From positions 1 to 64,000 of the forward strand of contig JACJOC010000052.1 of the NCBI GenBank assembly GCA_014695345.1: a stretch of DNA of 64,000 nt. The letters are read 5' to 3'. Shown piece after piece: positions 37,319 to 46,874 of the stretch (position 1 is its first letter; each line of letters starts with the position of its first letter). Source of the stretch: Cyanobacteria bacterium FACHB-471. Lineage in GTDB: Bacteria; Cyanobacteriota; Cyanobacteriia; Elainellales; Elainellaceae. A model generated the notes under the pieces. The model was given only the letters and a program-made list of their open reading frames with translations. It was not told the origin of the DNA and did not search any database. Both the position numbers and the translations under genes were made by a program.

Positions 37319-38737
37319 GGTAAAAACCTTTGCAAAAAATCGAACCGGAACGAAAAGCAAGGGGCAGCAGACAGATGAATTCCGCTGGTGTCCTCCTGCA
37401 ATGGAACGTTAAAAAATCCAGCCTGCAATACGACACGCCGAGCCCAGTGATCTTGGTATTATTTTATACGCGCAAATCGAGGTGAGGGGTCGCTTAAAGA
37501 AAACTTCATGACTTTCTTACAGTAGTTTCCGAGGGTAGGGGCACGGAACATGCTGAAGTTGCCTTCTGTAATCTAAGTGAAATTACTTGAGCTTGAGTTT
37601 TCTTTAATCATAAAACGGGTATGGGAGCAGACCCACTGGCAACTTTCCTGTGTTGAAAGCCTGAGGTAGATTAAATCGAGAAGTTGCCCCTCATCAAAAA
37701 ATCACTGGACTTTAGCGATCGCCCGACTGCAGACGAATCAGTTCGAGATGCACCCTAAAACTTGGATTTCAACAGTTTATAACTCGATTCACAAACTCCT
37801 TTGTAAAGGATGCTATTCCAAGATTTGGAGGTTTTTAGGAAAACGAGTAACCACTATACTACGCGTGGACTTTAATCTGTAGAGCCGACAGTTATATTTT
37901 TTTGACGCTGATTCAGTAACCTCTAAGAATTGAAGCAACCTTGAGGCAAAGTTGCGATCGCTCTAACTTAACCTAGATTCAGCGTTTTCTTGAGTTTTTA
38001 GAATGAGGCAATGACAGAATTCTTGTTTAACACGAACCTCTACGGAAGTTGCCTTGGAAAAACTAATACAACCTCGCACTTTAAACGTTGCTTGAAAGTG
38101 ATCAGGAACACAGTAAGGCGGTAATCCTAACAGAATCCGTAAAAATCAGGAGAATCCGCAAATACCCGGAAACTTGCTGGCGATCGCCCTTCATTTGCTG
38201 CGAGCGCTACAAAGCATATCTCGCTGCTGCTGCTAGGATTAGTGCTAGCCAAACCCTAGAACTGTAAATTCAGCCAGCGACTAGCCCGACGGACGCCCGA
38301 TCGAGGCGTAAATCTAAGCAGTCGGCGGTTGAACTCCAGGTCAAATAAGGCTAGATTTGTTTTGACAGTTAGTTAATTTTTATAACCAAATTCTCATAAC
38401 TGAGACATACTAGTTCTTATACCGTTTCCAAGGGGACCTGCTTTCTTTAGAGCGTGCCTCGCGCACTCTAACAGATGCTGCCTTGAGGGGAATGGGTATT
38501 AGAACTCAGATTATTAAAATTCAAATATGACAGGGACGAGGGGTTGAACTCCGCATCTACCTCTGAGTGCCCAATGTCTTTGCGGGTGTCTGTTAGCTGG
38601 GTCAAAGCGAGCTGCTAACAGACAGAGTCGCTAAGTTAGTGCTGGTTGTAGCGAGTTGTGGCTAATTCCGATGGCTGCACTGCTGCATTAGAGTCGATTG
38701 CTTGAGTTACGCCTATTTCCTGGTTCCTCCCCTATCA
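37319..38737. other. Long non-coding stretch between RTX gene and ClC gene
   Basis: About 1.4 kb. I see several short inverted repeats, including agagcgtgcctcgcgcactct near 38450 and tctgttagc/gctgctaacaga near 38590-38625, but no coherent frame, tRNA or known RNA. It contains the promoter of the RTX protein on the left and of the ClC gene on the right. A long leader or an unlisted small RNA cannot be excluded. Confidence 0.5.
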
Positions 38738-40822
38738 ATGACTACTCTTATTCCTAAACCCAAACTACTTTTACCAGAACCTCCTAAATTTATTTCTTTG
38801 AGCGATCGCCTGACCCGCTTCTTGAACCGTCTTCAGCCTTCCCCAGAAGCTCTAGTGCTCATTTCTGCCGTCTTCATTGGCGGTGGCGCAGGGCTGGCGA
38901 TCGTCCTTTTCCACTGCTTGATTGAATGGTCTGAAACGCTAACGTTTGAGTGGTTGTTTGGCACCCTCTCAAGCTGGGGCAACTGGACACTAGCCTGCAT
39001 TCCAGTCCTGGGTGGATTGGTTGTGGGGCTGATGACCTGGCGATTTCGAGACTATCTGGGTCAAGGTTTTTCAGCGCTGCTTAACAGCACCGGAGCGCAA
39101 AAGATTTCGCCCCTGCGGCCTTTCATCAAAATGTTTGCCGCTGCCGTTTCCTTAGGTACGGGCGCTTCCCTTGGACCAGAAGGCCCCAGCGTTGAAATTG
39201 GGGCCAACATTGGGTTTTTGTTTGGTCAGCTGTTTCAGGTGTCAAGAGAGCGATATCGCCTGTTGCTGGGGGCAGGCGCAGCAGCCGGATTGGCCGCTGG
39301 GTTTAACGCACCCATTGCGGGGGTCTTCTTTGCCCTAGAGGTTGTCCTGGGCGCAACGTTTACCACCCCTGCCGTTAGTCTGATTTTGCTCTCATCCATC
39401 GTGCCTGCCCTGATTGCCCGAATTGCCTTTGGGGTGCATCCTGCTTTTGATCTGCCTGCATACGAAGTTTTGAGCCATTGGGAGTGGATGCTCTACCTGG
39501 GGCTGGGATTGCTGGCAAGTCTAGTTTCGATCGCCTTTTCTCAGGCTATTAAGCTAGTACAAGCCTGTTTTCAGGGAGAAATGGCTGGCTTAACCTGGCT
39601 GAAATTGCCAAAACCCGTTCGACCCGTTCTGGGTGGACTTTGTTTGGGATTGATCGCGCTCCAGTTGCCCCAAATCCTCGGAATTGGGTATGGGACGCTT
39701 CAGGTAATCCTGGAAGGAAAAGAATTTCCTCTACAATTTCTATGCTTGTTACTATTCGTTAAACTCGTGGCAACCGCCATTAGTTTGGGCAGCGGCTTCG
39801 TCGGTGGAATTTTCGCCCCAGCCATGTTTTTAGGGGCGTGTTTAGGTTCAGTTTATGGAAATGTGTTGGCGATCGTTCTCCCCTCAAGTTGGTTAGAAAT
39901 TGCGCCTCCACCTGCCTATGCAATGGTGGGCATGGCTGCAGTTTTGGCAGGCACTGTAAGAGCACCCTTAACGGCAATTTTGCTGCTGTTTGAGTTAACC
40001 CAAAACTATTTGATCATTGTGCCACTAATGGCGGCAGTGGGTGTTAGCGTTTGGGTCGTTGATCGGTTTAAGTCAATTCCCTCGATCCAGGGACTTAACC
40101 TTCAGCAAATGGGAATGAATCTGGAAAAGCAGGATGAGTTTGAAGTGTTGCAGCAAGTGTCGATCGCTTCAATTCTCGAACGTTCCTATCTGGCGCTTCC
40201 CGATTCTCTAGGCTGGCTAGAAGCAGGACAGAGAATGGTTGAAGCAAAATCTAACACCGCTCTAGTATTAGACTCTAAGCAAGAATTAGTAGGTATCGTT
40301 TCACTCGTTGATATTAAGCAGCACATTGATCAAGTAACTCAGCAAGCCAAAGATTCAGGCAAGTTTCAACAAACGCTTAGAGAGATTCGTACAGCAGATG
40401 TTGTTTCTGCCTATGAAGATGAATCCGTTACTGAAGCACTTTGTCGGATGGAGGCAAGAGGGTTGTTTTTGCTGCCCGTTGTGGCGCGTGAAAATCCACG
40501 TCAGGTGCTAGGCGTACTAGAGCGCAGTCGAATTGGATTAGCCGCTAATTTGGCAATAACCCAAGCTGCTCTTTTGCCCTACTCTGACAAAGCATTGTTG
40601 CCCGAAATTACTGCCTTGAACTCAATTTCCCAAGAGTTTTCTCAAGAGTTTATAGACATATCTGAACAGCCTGCACTAGTCAATCCTTGCTTATCCTCTG
40701 AGTCTTTATCCTCAGAAAACGGAGCGCTTTCACTTCAGCAGCATTTGGCAGAAGAGTTAGTAGAAGATCTCGTGGAAGACACCGAACCCTCTTCTGAAGA
40801 GATGGTTTGTAAGGTAGGCTAG
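38738..40822 (+). CDS. ClC-type chloride channel/transporter with CBS domains
   Basis: A 694-residue membrane protein of about 10-12 helices in the first 440 residues followed by two CBS domains (about 480-610) and an acidic C-terminal tail (EELVEDLVEDTEPSSEE). Family signatures are GTGASLGPEGPSVEIG with the gating Glu148 and GSGFVGGIFAPAMFLG. CBS domains normally bind adenine nucleotides and tune activity. Whether it is a Cl-/H+ antiporter or a channel is not visible; it has the Glu at the gating site. I prefer the ATG at 38738 over a TTG at 38702. It precedes an oxidoreductase by 39 bases and could be co-transcribed. Confidence 0.9.
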   Translation: MTTLIPKPKLLLPEPPKFISLSDRLTRFLNRLQPSPEALVLISAVFIGGGAGLAIVLFHCLIEWSETLTFEWLFGTLSSWGNWTLACIPVLGGLVVGLMTWRFRDYLGQGFSALLNSTGAQKISPLRPFIKMFAAAVSLGTGASLGPEGPSVEIGANIGFLFGQLFQVSRERYRLLLGAGAAAGLAAGFNAPIAGVFFALEVVLGATFTTPAVSLILLSSIVPALIARIAFGVHPAFDLPAYEVLSHWEWMLYLGLGLLASLVSIAFSQAIKLVQACFQGEMAGLTWLKLPKPVRPVLGGLCLGLIALQLPQILGIGYGTLQVILEGKEFPLQFLCLLLFVKLVATAISLGSGFVGGIFAPAMFLGACLGSVYGNVLAIVLPSSWLEIAPPPAYAMVGMAAVLAGTVRAPLTAILLLFELTQNYLIIVPLMAAVGVSVWVVDRFKSIPSIQGLNLQQMGMNLEKQDEFEVLQQVSIASILERSYLALPDSLGWLEAGQRMVEAKSNTALVLDSKQELVGIVSLVDIKQHIDQVTQQAKDSGKFQQTLREIRTADVVSAYEDESVTEALCRMEARGLFLLPVVARENPRQVLGVLERSRIGLAANLAITQAALLPYSDKALLPEITALNSISQEFSQEFIDISEQPALVNPCLSSESLSSENGALSLQQHLAEELVEDLVEDTEPSSEEMVCKVG

Positions 40823-40861
40823 CGATCGCCCGCTCCAAAGGTTGCTCAGTTTAATCGTGTT

Positions 40862-41971
40862 ATGGCTCAATTTCCTCTGGGTGTCGCAGTCGTTGGCACT
40901 GGTTTTGGTCAAAAAATCCACATTCCTGGATTTCAAGAACATCCCCGTACTCAGGTGATGGCGGTTTATCATCGCGATGCGGAGACGGCAAGGGCGATCG
41001 CCACCGCCCACAACATCCCCTATGCCTGCCAGCGACTAGAAGAAATTCTTGCCCTACCGGAAGTTAAAGCCGTTAGCATCACCACGCCACCCTTCTTGCA
41101 TTACGAAATGGCAAAAGCCGTTCTGCAAGCTGGAAAGCATCTCCTGTTGGAAAAACCGACAACCTTGACAGCAAGGGAAGCTGCGGAACTTTACCAGTTG
41201 GCAACGCAGCAGGGCGTTGCAGCGCTAATGGATTTTGAGTTCCGCTATGTTCCTGCCTGGCAGCGCTTCGCTGAACTGCTGGCAGAAGGCTTTGTTGGGC
41301 AAAAGCGTCTGATCAAAGTGGACTGGCTAGTCTCGGGTCGGGCTGATCCAAGCCGTCCGTGGAACTGGTATTCCCGCAAAGATCACGGTGGTGGCGCGTT
41401 GGGCGCGTTGGGATCACATACTTTTGACTACATTTCCTGGCTGTTTGGTCCCGTTCAGCGGCTATGCGGCTATTTGAGTACTGGAATTGCAACTCGTCCT
41501 GCTCCGGAGGGTGGCACGAAGCCGGTTGACAGTGATGATACGTGCAGCCTGATGCTGGAGTTAGCAGACGGTACGCCGTGTCAAGTGGCGCTGAGTGCCG
41601 CGACTTACCAAGGCAGAGGGCATTGGGTGGAGGTGTATGGCGATCGCGGCACCCTCGTTCTCGGCAGCGACCACCAGAAGGATTATGTGCATGGCTTTCG
41701 ACTCTGGGCGAGTCAAGCAGGAGAGCCATTAACTGAGGTGGAAATTCCTCAGCGTCTGGAGTTTCCCAAGACTTACGCCGATGGGCGTCTGGCTCCATTC
41801 ATTCGGATTGTCGATCGCTTGGTCGAGGCAATCGAGCGAGGCGAATCGCTCACCCCTTCATTACGCGAAGGACTCTATTCTCAGCTTTTGATGGATCTAA
41901 CGCACCAATCCAACGAGACGGGCACCTGGGTCAACGTGCCCAGTCTAGAAACTTTTTTGCGGCAGGCGTAG
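40862..41971 (+). CDS. Gfo/Idh/MocA-family oxidoreductase
   Basis: A 369-residue NAD(P)-dependent dehydrogenase. The N-terminal Rossmann domain begins PLGVAVVGTGFGQKIHIPGF, a VGTGxxG dinucleotide loop; LLEKPTTLTAREAAEL is the classic EKP motif that holds the catalytic Lys. The C-terminal beta domain follows from about residue 130. Family members act on sugars, inositols or pseudopeptides; no neighbour defines the substrate. It starts 39 bases after the ClC stop and 61 bases before the methyltransferase. Confidence 0.88.
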   Translation: MAQFPLGVAVVGTGFGQKIHIPGFQEHPRTQVMAVYHRDAETARAIATAHNIPYACQRLEEILALPEVKAVSITTPPFLHYEMAKAVLQAGKHLLLEKPTTLTAREAAELYQLATQQGVAALMDFEFRYVPAWQRFAELLAEGFVGQKRLIKVDWLVSGRADPSRPWNWYSRKDHGGGALGALGSHTFDYISWLFGPVQRLCGYLSTGIATRPAPEGGTKPVDSDDTCSLMLELADGTPCQVALSAATYQGRGHWVEVYGDRGTLVLGSDHQKDYVHGFRLWASQAGEPLTEVEIPQRLEFPKTYADGRLAPFIRIVDRLVEAIERGESLTPSLREGLYSQLLMDLTHQSNETGTWVNVPSLETFLRQA

Positions 41972-42032
41972 ATCGTCATTACCCACAAATTGGTATTAGC
42001 CTTGAGATGGTAGAGATCCGGGGCAGTCAAAT

Positions 42033-43454
42033 TTGATTCGTCAAAAGTTTGTGCAAACGAGTCAGCCACCGCAATGGCAGCAGGGGCAACTGTTGGAGAT
42101 GGCGATTGCCGACCTGAGCAACAGCGGCGATGGCGTTGGGCGTTGGGAAGGTCGTGTGGTGTTTGTGCCGAACGCAGTACCGGGCGATCGCGCTCTAGTT
42201 CGGTTGGTGCGCGTCAAACCCCAATATGCTCACGGCAAACTGCACCAGCTTTTGGAAGCATCTCCTCATCGAGTGCAGCCCGACTGTAGCGTCTCCGATA
42301 AATGTGGTGGCTACGAATGGCAGTTTATTGACTACAACTACCAGCTTCAGGTCAAGCGAGAGCAGATTATTGACGCGCTAGAGCGAATTGGCGGCATTGA
42401 GAACCCACCTGTAGATGACGTGCTTGCCTCGGTCCCCTGGGGCTATCGTAATAAGGCGACTTTTCCGCTAGGTGTGTCAGCTTCTGGGCAGGTGCAGGCA
42501 GGCTACTACCAAAAAGGTAGTCATCGTCTGGTGAATTTAGACCAGTGCCCAATTCAAGATGCGCGGCTCAATCCACTGTTGGCGGAAGTGAAGCAGGACC
42601 TTCAGCAGCGTGGCTGGCCGATCTACAACGAAACGACGCATCAAGGAAAACTACGCCATCTTGCCCTGAGAATTGGTCGCCGCACGGGGGAAATTTTGCT
42701 TACCCTGGTGACAACCGACTGGCAGCTACCGGGAATTTCAGAGCAGGCGGAGGACTGGCTCAGCCGCTATCCTCAATTAGTTGGTGTGGCATTGAATCGG
42801 AATGGCGATCGCACCAACGTCATTTTCGGTTCAGAAACTCGCTGCATTGCAGGTCGTCCTTACATTCGAGAAATTTTTGCCGGATTAGAATTTCAGATTC
42901 GTCCCACTACATTCTTTCAGGTCAATACTGAACAAGCCGAAGCGCTGCTTCAGGTAATCATGCAGGAGTTAAATTTGCAGGGAAATGAGGTGCTACTGGA
43001 TGCCTACTGCGGTATTGGTACTCTCACCTTGCCACTAGCCCAACAAGTTCAGCAGGCGATCGGACTGGAAGTGCAGTCCGAATCTGTCGAGCAAGCTACC
43101 TTGAACGCGGACCTCAACAACATTGAGAACGTTAGCTTTCAGGCAGGCGCAGTAGAAGATCTTTTGCCGAAGATGGTGACTACCGCAGAGCGCAATGAAG
43201 GAACTGCCCCCACTATCGTGTTGCTCGATCCACCCCGCAAAGGCTGCGACCCTGCTGTAATCAACGCCTTGTTGCAGAGCAAGCCCAACCGCATCGTCTA
43301 TGTAAGCTGCAATCCTTCCACTCTGGCGCGTGACCTGAAGCTACTGTGTCAGGCGGGAGATTATCGTTTAACCCGCGTCCAACCTGCGGACTTCTTTCCT
43401 CAAACGCCCCACGTGGAATGCGCTGCGTTTTTGTCCGCTGCAAGCTCTAACTGA
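42033..43454 (+). CDS. rlmD: 23S rRNA m5U1939 methyltransferase-like protein (RlmD/RumA type)
   Basis: Methyltransferase of 473 residues (TTG start at 42033; a GTG at 42051 is an alternative). An N-terminal TRAM domain (~15-75) precedes the cluster region, and the C-terminal Rossmann domain has VLLDAYCGIGTLTLPLA and the catalytic VYVSCNPST with Cys near residue 430. In E. coli RumA four cysteines bind a 4Fe-4S cluster. Here Cys85, Cys91 and Cys172 are present, but the third position of the CGGC motif is Tyr94 (CGGYEW), so a ligand is missing. Cluster binding and RNA specificity may be altered; otherwise the fold is intact. Confidence 0.85.
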   Translation: MIRQKFVQTSQPPQWQQGQLLEMAIADLSNSGDGVGRWEGRVVFVPNAVPGDRALVRLVRVKPQYAHGKLHQLLEASPHRVQPDCSVSDKCGGYEWQFIDYNYQLQVKREQIIDALERIGGIENPPVDDVLASVPWGYRNKATFPLGVSASGQVQAGYYQKGSHRLVNLDQCPIQDARLNPLLAEVKQDLQQRGWPIYNETTHQGKLRHLALRIGRRTGEILLTLVTTDWQLPGISEQAEDWLSRYPQLVGVALNRNGDRTNVIFGSETRCIAGRPYIREIFAGLEFQIRPTTFFQVNTEQAEALLQVIMQELNLQGNEVLLDAYCGIGTLTLPLAQQVQQAIGLEVQSESVEQATLNADLNNIENVSFQAGAVEDLLPKMVTTAERNEGTAPTIVLLDPPRKGCDPAVINALLQSKPNRIVYVSCNPSTLARDLKLLCQAGDYRLTRVQPADFFPQTPHVECAAFLSAASSN

Positions 43455-43622
43455 GGTGTAAGTTCTCTTAGCGCTCGAATTGCAACTCCCGCAGTTGCGG
43501 TGACAATCGCCCAGAACGAGGGCGCGATCGCTTCCTCAAATCTTTTCTAGCAGAATCAAACCAGGCTGAAGGGAGGGCTTCGTTGGTACGATTGTTTACG
43601 CTGCCCGCCTTAAATTAGCGCC

Positions 43623-44669
43623 ATGAAATTTAGCCAAATAGCCCAAAACATCACTGTTGCCGATCGCACCAGTTTGACCACCCGTCCTAACTGCGACCCA
43701 GAGATTGTCGAAGTTGCAGCGATTGAGGAAGCTGGAACTGGCAGCATCAGCTATGTAGAGGGTGCAAAGTTTGCGGCGGAGGTGGGCACAACTGGTGCCA
43801 GTGTCCTGATTTTGCCACTGGATGAAGCGTTGCAGGCTCAGGCAACAGAACGTCAGATTGCCTGGATTGCCACTTCGCAGCCACGTCTAGCTTTTGCTCA
43901 GGCGATCGCTCTTTTCTATCAACCCTTTCGCCCTGCGCCTGAAATTCACTCAACGGCTGTAATTCACCCTTCTGCTCAAGTCGGGAAGGAGGTGGCGATC
44001 GGTGCCCATGTAGTGATTCAGGCAGGGGTGAAAATTGGTGATCAGGTTTGCATTCACCCTAATGTGGTGATTTATCCAGAGGCTCAAATTGGCGATCGCA
44101 CCACCCTGCACGCCAACTGTGTCATTCACGAACGTGCCCAAATTGGTGCAGATTGCGTGATTCACAGTGGTGCAACGATCGGCTCTGAAGGTTTTGGCTT
44201 TGTGCCCACGCGAGAAGGCTGGTTCAAAATGGAGCAGTCGGGCTACACGGTTTTAGAAGATGGGGTTGAGGTCGGCTGCAACTCAGCGATCGATCGCCCT
44301 GCCGTAGGGGAAACCCGCGTTGCCCGCAACACCAAAATCGACAACATGGTTCACATTGCTCACGGCTGTCAAGTCGGAGAAGCTTGTGCAATGGCAGCAC
44401 AGGTAGGCATGGCAGGCGGAGTCACCATCGGCAATCGAGTCATCTTGGCGGGACAAGTCGGCATCGCCAACAGCGCCAAAATGGGGGACGGTTCTGTTGC
44501 CTCTGCCAAAACCGGAATTCACACCAACGTGCCGCCTGGCGAAATCGTTTCGGGCACTCCAGCCGTTCCCCACAAGCTCTATCTCAAAGCCTCGGCGGTT
44601 TATAATCGTCTGCCCGAGATGTACCAAACGCTGAAACAACTCCAGCGCCAGTTGGGGAACAAGCCATAA
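43623..44669 (+). CDS. lpxD: UDP-3-O-(3-hydroxymyristoyl)glucosamine N-acyltransferase
   Basis: Acyltransferase of lipid A synthesis. The 348-residue protein has an N-terminal uridine-binding domain (1-105) and a left-handed beta-helix of hexapeptide repeats (110-300), with the catalytic-His loop IDNMVHIAHGCQVGE. Repeated I/V-x-x-x-x-x patterns (IHPNVVIYPEAQIGDRT, HANCVIHERAQIGAD) are clear. The last helices (LPEMYQTLKQLQRQLG) are typical. A long hairpin follows the stop after 5 bases. No lpxA/lpxB neighbours are seen. Confidence 0.95.
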   Translation: MKFSQIAQNITVADRTSLTTRPNCDPEIVEVAAIEEAGTGSISYVEGAKFAAEVGTTGASVLILPLDEALQAQATERQIAWIATSQPRLAFAQAIALFYQPFRPAPEIHSTAVIHPSAQVGKEVAIGAHVVIQAGVKIGDQVCIHPNVVIYPEAQIGDRTTLHANCVIHERAQIGADCVIHSGATIGSEGFGFVPTREGWFKMEQSGYTVLEDGVEVGCNSAIDRPAVGETRVARNTKIDNMVHIAHGCQVGEACAMAAQVGMAGGVTIGNRVILAGQVGIANSAKMGDGSVASAKTGIHTNVPPGEIVSGTPAVPHKLYLKASAVYNRLPEMYQTLKQLQRQLGNKP

Positions 44670-44673
44670 AGGT

Positions 44674-44714
44674 TAGGGCAAGAGGTGTGAGCGAAGCTCA
44701 CACCTCTTGCCCTA
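44674..44714. terminator. Perfect 19-bp hairpin after lpxD
   Basis: Arms 44674-44692 (tagggcaagaggtgtgagc) and 44696-44714 are fully complementary with a gaa loop. No T-tract, so it is an mRNA-end or convergent-gene hairpin; it also lies just before the minus-strand TetR gene stop. Confidence 0.6.
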
Positions 44715-44743
44715 GTTGGGATGACCAGTGCTATGAAACAACC

Positions 44744-45361
44744 TTAGTCTTTGGTTGTCAAAACGCCATTCAGGAAAATATCTGCCAGACCTTCTGCCAT
44801 TTCCTGCATCGCCTTGGGGGAAGATCCTTCTACCATCACTGTGTCCTGGCTAAACCCAGCAATGGTAAACATTCCTAGAAATACCTGAGCCACAATTCTA
44901 GGATTCATTGGGCGGTAGATGCCCCGATCCATCGCAGTTTGAAAGAAGGCTTCAGCTACATCAGTCATCTTGGCGATTACGTCAGATTGAATGCGATCGC
45001 GCAGATCCGGGTGAAATTGCGCTTCCATGAAGCAAACCCGGAGCATGTCAGCATTTTGATGTAGGTTGAGCATTCGTCGCCGCATTACTTGGGCGATCGC
45101 CTTGTAGCTGCCCATTTCGCTCAACTCGGTCAACAGATCGGTCAGAATCTCTATCCAGCCCTGCGTCGCGACCTCAATCAAAATCGCTTTTTTGTTCTCA
45201 AAATGGCGAAACAAAGTACCCTCTGCGACTCCGGCTGCCTGTGCCAAATCGCGGGTGGTCGTGCCATCGTAGCCCCGACGGGCAAATAACCGTTGCGCTG
45301 CCTGTAGAATTCGCGTTTGCGTTTCTACCTCAGTAGTGGGGGGACGATGGAAAATTTGCAT
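44744..45361 (-). CDS. TetR-family transcriptional regulator
   Basis: A 205-residue repressor-type protein. The N-terminal helix-turn-helix reads RILQAAQRLFARRGYDGTTTRDLAQAAGVAEGTLFRHFENK (given in parts: TTRDLAQAAGVAEGTLFRHF), the typical TetR helix 2-3; the rest is a helical ligand-binding domain. ATG at 45361. The ligand and targets are unknown. An inverted repeat in the 5' spacer (45381-45404) could be its autoregulatory operator, as is common for TetR genes. It points away from hspA. Confidence 0.92.
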   Translation of the reverse strand: MQIFHRPPTTEVETQTRILQAAQRLFARRGYDGTTTRDLAQAAGVAEGTLFRHFENKKAILIEVATQGWIEILTDLLTELSEMGSYKAIAQVMRRRMLNLHQNADMLRVCFMEAQFHPDLRDRIQSDVIAKMTDVAEAFFQTAMDRGIYRPMNPRIVAQVFLGMFTIAGFSQDTVMVEGSSPKAMQEMAEGLADIFLNGVLTTKD

Positions 45362-45380
45362 AGCCGAGCACTCAACGCCA

Positions 45381-45404
45381 ACAAATATTATGTAGGAATA
45401 TTGT
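45381..45404. promoter_or_regulatory. Possible TetR operator
   Basis: Imperfect palindrome acaaatatt-atgtagg-aatattgt 20 bases upstream of the TetR start codon. Position and symmetry fit an operator, but nothing else proves it. Confidence 0.35.
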
Positions 45405-45735
45405 CTACTACTTCATTAGTTAATCCGCAAATCGTTTACACAACATTACGTTGGAAACTTACACCATTTCTATGTCAAGGAATAGGGAATAAGGGACTTA
45501 AGCCAATCAAATGATTCTGAGCACGCTCAAATCAAATAGTGTGCATTACGGTTAATAGAATTTTTTAGGCGTGAGAACCGAACCAAGGCTTTTGAAGGTG
45601 TGGAAATTGCGATTTTGCTTGGGCATAGAAACCGAACTCATTCTATTGATTGCTTTAGATAAAGTAATAACAGATGAAGCCAAGAGATAAAAACTCTTGA
45701 ACTTCTAAAAGAAATTGAGATTGGAGACAACAACT
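45405..45735. promoter_or_regulatory. Upstream region of hspA
   Basis: About 330 bases. No CIRCE element (TTAGCACTC-N9-GAGTGCTAA) was found. Two short direct repeats, gaaccgaac and aaccgaact, lie about 50 bases apart (near 45580 and 45632), and a TAGATAAAGTAATA stretch near 45657 could be a -10 region. Heat-shock control must use another element. Confidence 0.35.
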
Positions 45736-46176
45736 ATGGCACTGGTTCATTGGGCACCGTTCAGAGAAATTGAAGGCTTGCAGCGGGAAATGAATTACCT
45801 GTTTGACACCCTTGCTCCTGCCGCAAATGGAGAGACTGGAAGAGTTTCATTTATTCCTGCCGCAGAAATTCAGGAAACACCTGAAGCGGTTCACCTAAAA
45901 GTTGAAATTCCAGGTCTAGAAGCAAAAGATTTGGATGTTCAAGTGACTGCCGAAGCAGTTTCTATTAGCGGCGAACGCAGATCTGAAACTCGCACTGAAG
46001 AAAAAGGTGTGACTCGTTCTGAGTTCCGCTACGGCAAGTTCCGTCGCGTTGTTCCCTTGCCTGCTCGAGTGCAAAACGACAAAGTAGAAGCCGAATACAA
46101 AGACGGCATTCTCACGTTGAATTTGCCCAAAGTTGAGGCGGAAAAGAACAAAGTTGTGAAGGTGAATGTTGCTTAA
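45736..46176 (+). CDS. hspA: Small heat-shock protein, Hsp20 family
   Basis: A 146-residue alpha-crystallin-type chaperone that holds unfolding proteins and stabilises membranes in cyanobacteria. The N-terminus is MALVHWAPFREIEGLQREMN; the crystallin domain (about 45-130) contains VHLKVEIPGLEAKDLDVQV and AEYKDGILTLNLPKVE (the strand with the conserved GILTL), with a short C-terminus. The start at 45736 is preceded by GGAG. It is followed by a clean intrinsic terminator and no further gene on its strand for 1 kb. Confidence 0.95.
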   Translation: MALVHWAPFREIEGLQREMNYLFDTLAPAANGETGRVSFIPAAEIQETPEAVHLKVEIPGLEAKDLDVQVTAEAVSISGERRSETRTEEKGVTRSEFRYGKFRRVVPLPARVQNDKVEAEYKDGILTLNLPKVEAEKNKVVKVNVA

Positions 46177-46212
46177 GCATCTCTGAGTTGACTCTAAATT
46201 ATCGAAGCTAAG

Positions 46213-46244
46213 AAAAAAGCGGGATCAATTGACCCCGCTTTTTT
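46213..46244 (+). terminator. Intrinsic terminator of hspA
   Basis: Stem gcggg/cccgc with flanking AAAAAA and TTTTTT (left arm 46213-46223, right arm 46234-46244) around atcaattgac; lies 37 bases after the stop. Confidence 0.9.
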
Positions 46245-46553
46245 GCTTATGGCTACAGCGATATGTAGGGGAAGTGAATCTATAAAACCCGGAGAACTTG
46301 AGTGGAGACACAACTGTGCGATGCTTTCACTCAGGAAATCCGGGTTTATTGAATTCACCATCTTGAAGAAATTAAGTCAGCCAGCAAAAGATGAGTTCTT
46401 TTGCTGCAACTGTCTTTTGCTATGACTGTGCTGAAGCCTGAACACTGAACCGTTACACTTTTCGCGATCGCCCTTAGAGAATTTTGGTCAGCGTTTCACA
46501 GAAGCTTGTGTAGGGTAGACCAACCTCATCAGGAACAATTGCGCCTAAGCAAA
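46245..46553. other. Intergenic spacer after hspA
   Basis: A 60-codon plus-strand frame at 46243-46425 has no ribosome binding site and weak composition; not called. Near 46390-46430 a ctttgctgc/cttttgct pair repeats. Nothing else is seen. Confidence 0.45.
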
Positions 46554-46874
46554 CTAGCGACTAGCAGCAGCTAACGGTAGCATTTCAGCTTCGTCATCTT
46601 CTGGCACCCTTAAGCTAGGGAACAGAAAATGATTTTCTTCAACATACTGAGCGCCAAACAGCCCTTTCTCTGCCCAAAAGTACCGATCTGTGGTGTGTTC
46701 GTTTCGCTTCACGAGCAGCAAAGCTGGGGGCAAAATGCCTTCAGCTTGAATAAACTTTCGAGCTGCCGTGACGGGTTTCTCTTCGCCGCTTTCGATACTG
46801 TATTGAGGCACCAATTCTAGGATTCTGCGCCCCTCTTGACGACGACGACTCTTACGCTTGCGTCTCCTTGCCAA
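46554..46874 (-). CDS. DUF3155-like conserved cyanobacterial protein
   Basis: A 106-residue protein beginning MARRRKRKSRRRQEGRR, a very basic stretch, then ILELVPQYSIESGEEKPVTAA and RYFWAEKGLFGAQYVEENHF, which I recognise as the DUF3155 family in cyanobacteria. Function unknown; the basic N-terminus suggests nucleic acid contact. The start is a TTG at 46874, decided by AGGAGG with proper spacing (GAGGAGGTAAGGGGG). It stands alone before a sensor kinase in the opposite direction. Confidence 0.85.
   Translation of the reverse strand: MARRRKRKSRRRQEGRRILELVPQYSIESGEEKPVTAARKFIQAEGILPPALLLVKRNEHTTDRYFWAEKGLFGAQYVEENHFLFPSLRVPEDDEAEMLPLAAASR

Noticed and set aside
45405-45735. CIRCE element for hspA
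   Set aside because: Searched by eye for TTAGCACTC-N9-GAGTGCTAA on both strands and did not find it.
46243-46425. 60-codon open frame after hspA
   Set aside because: Begins inside the terminator and has no ribosome binding site.
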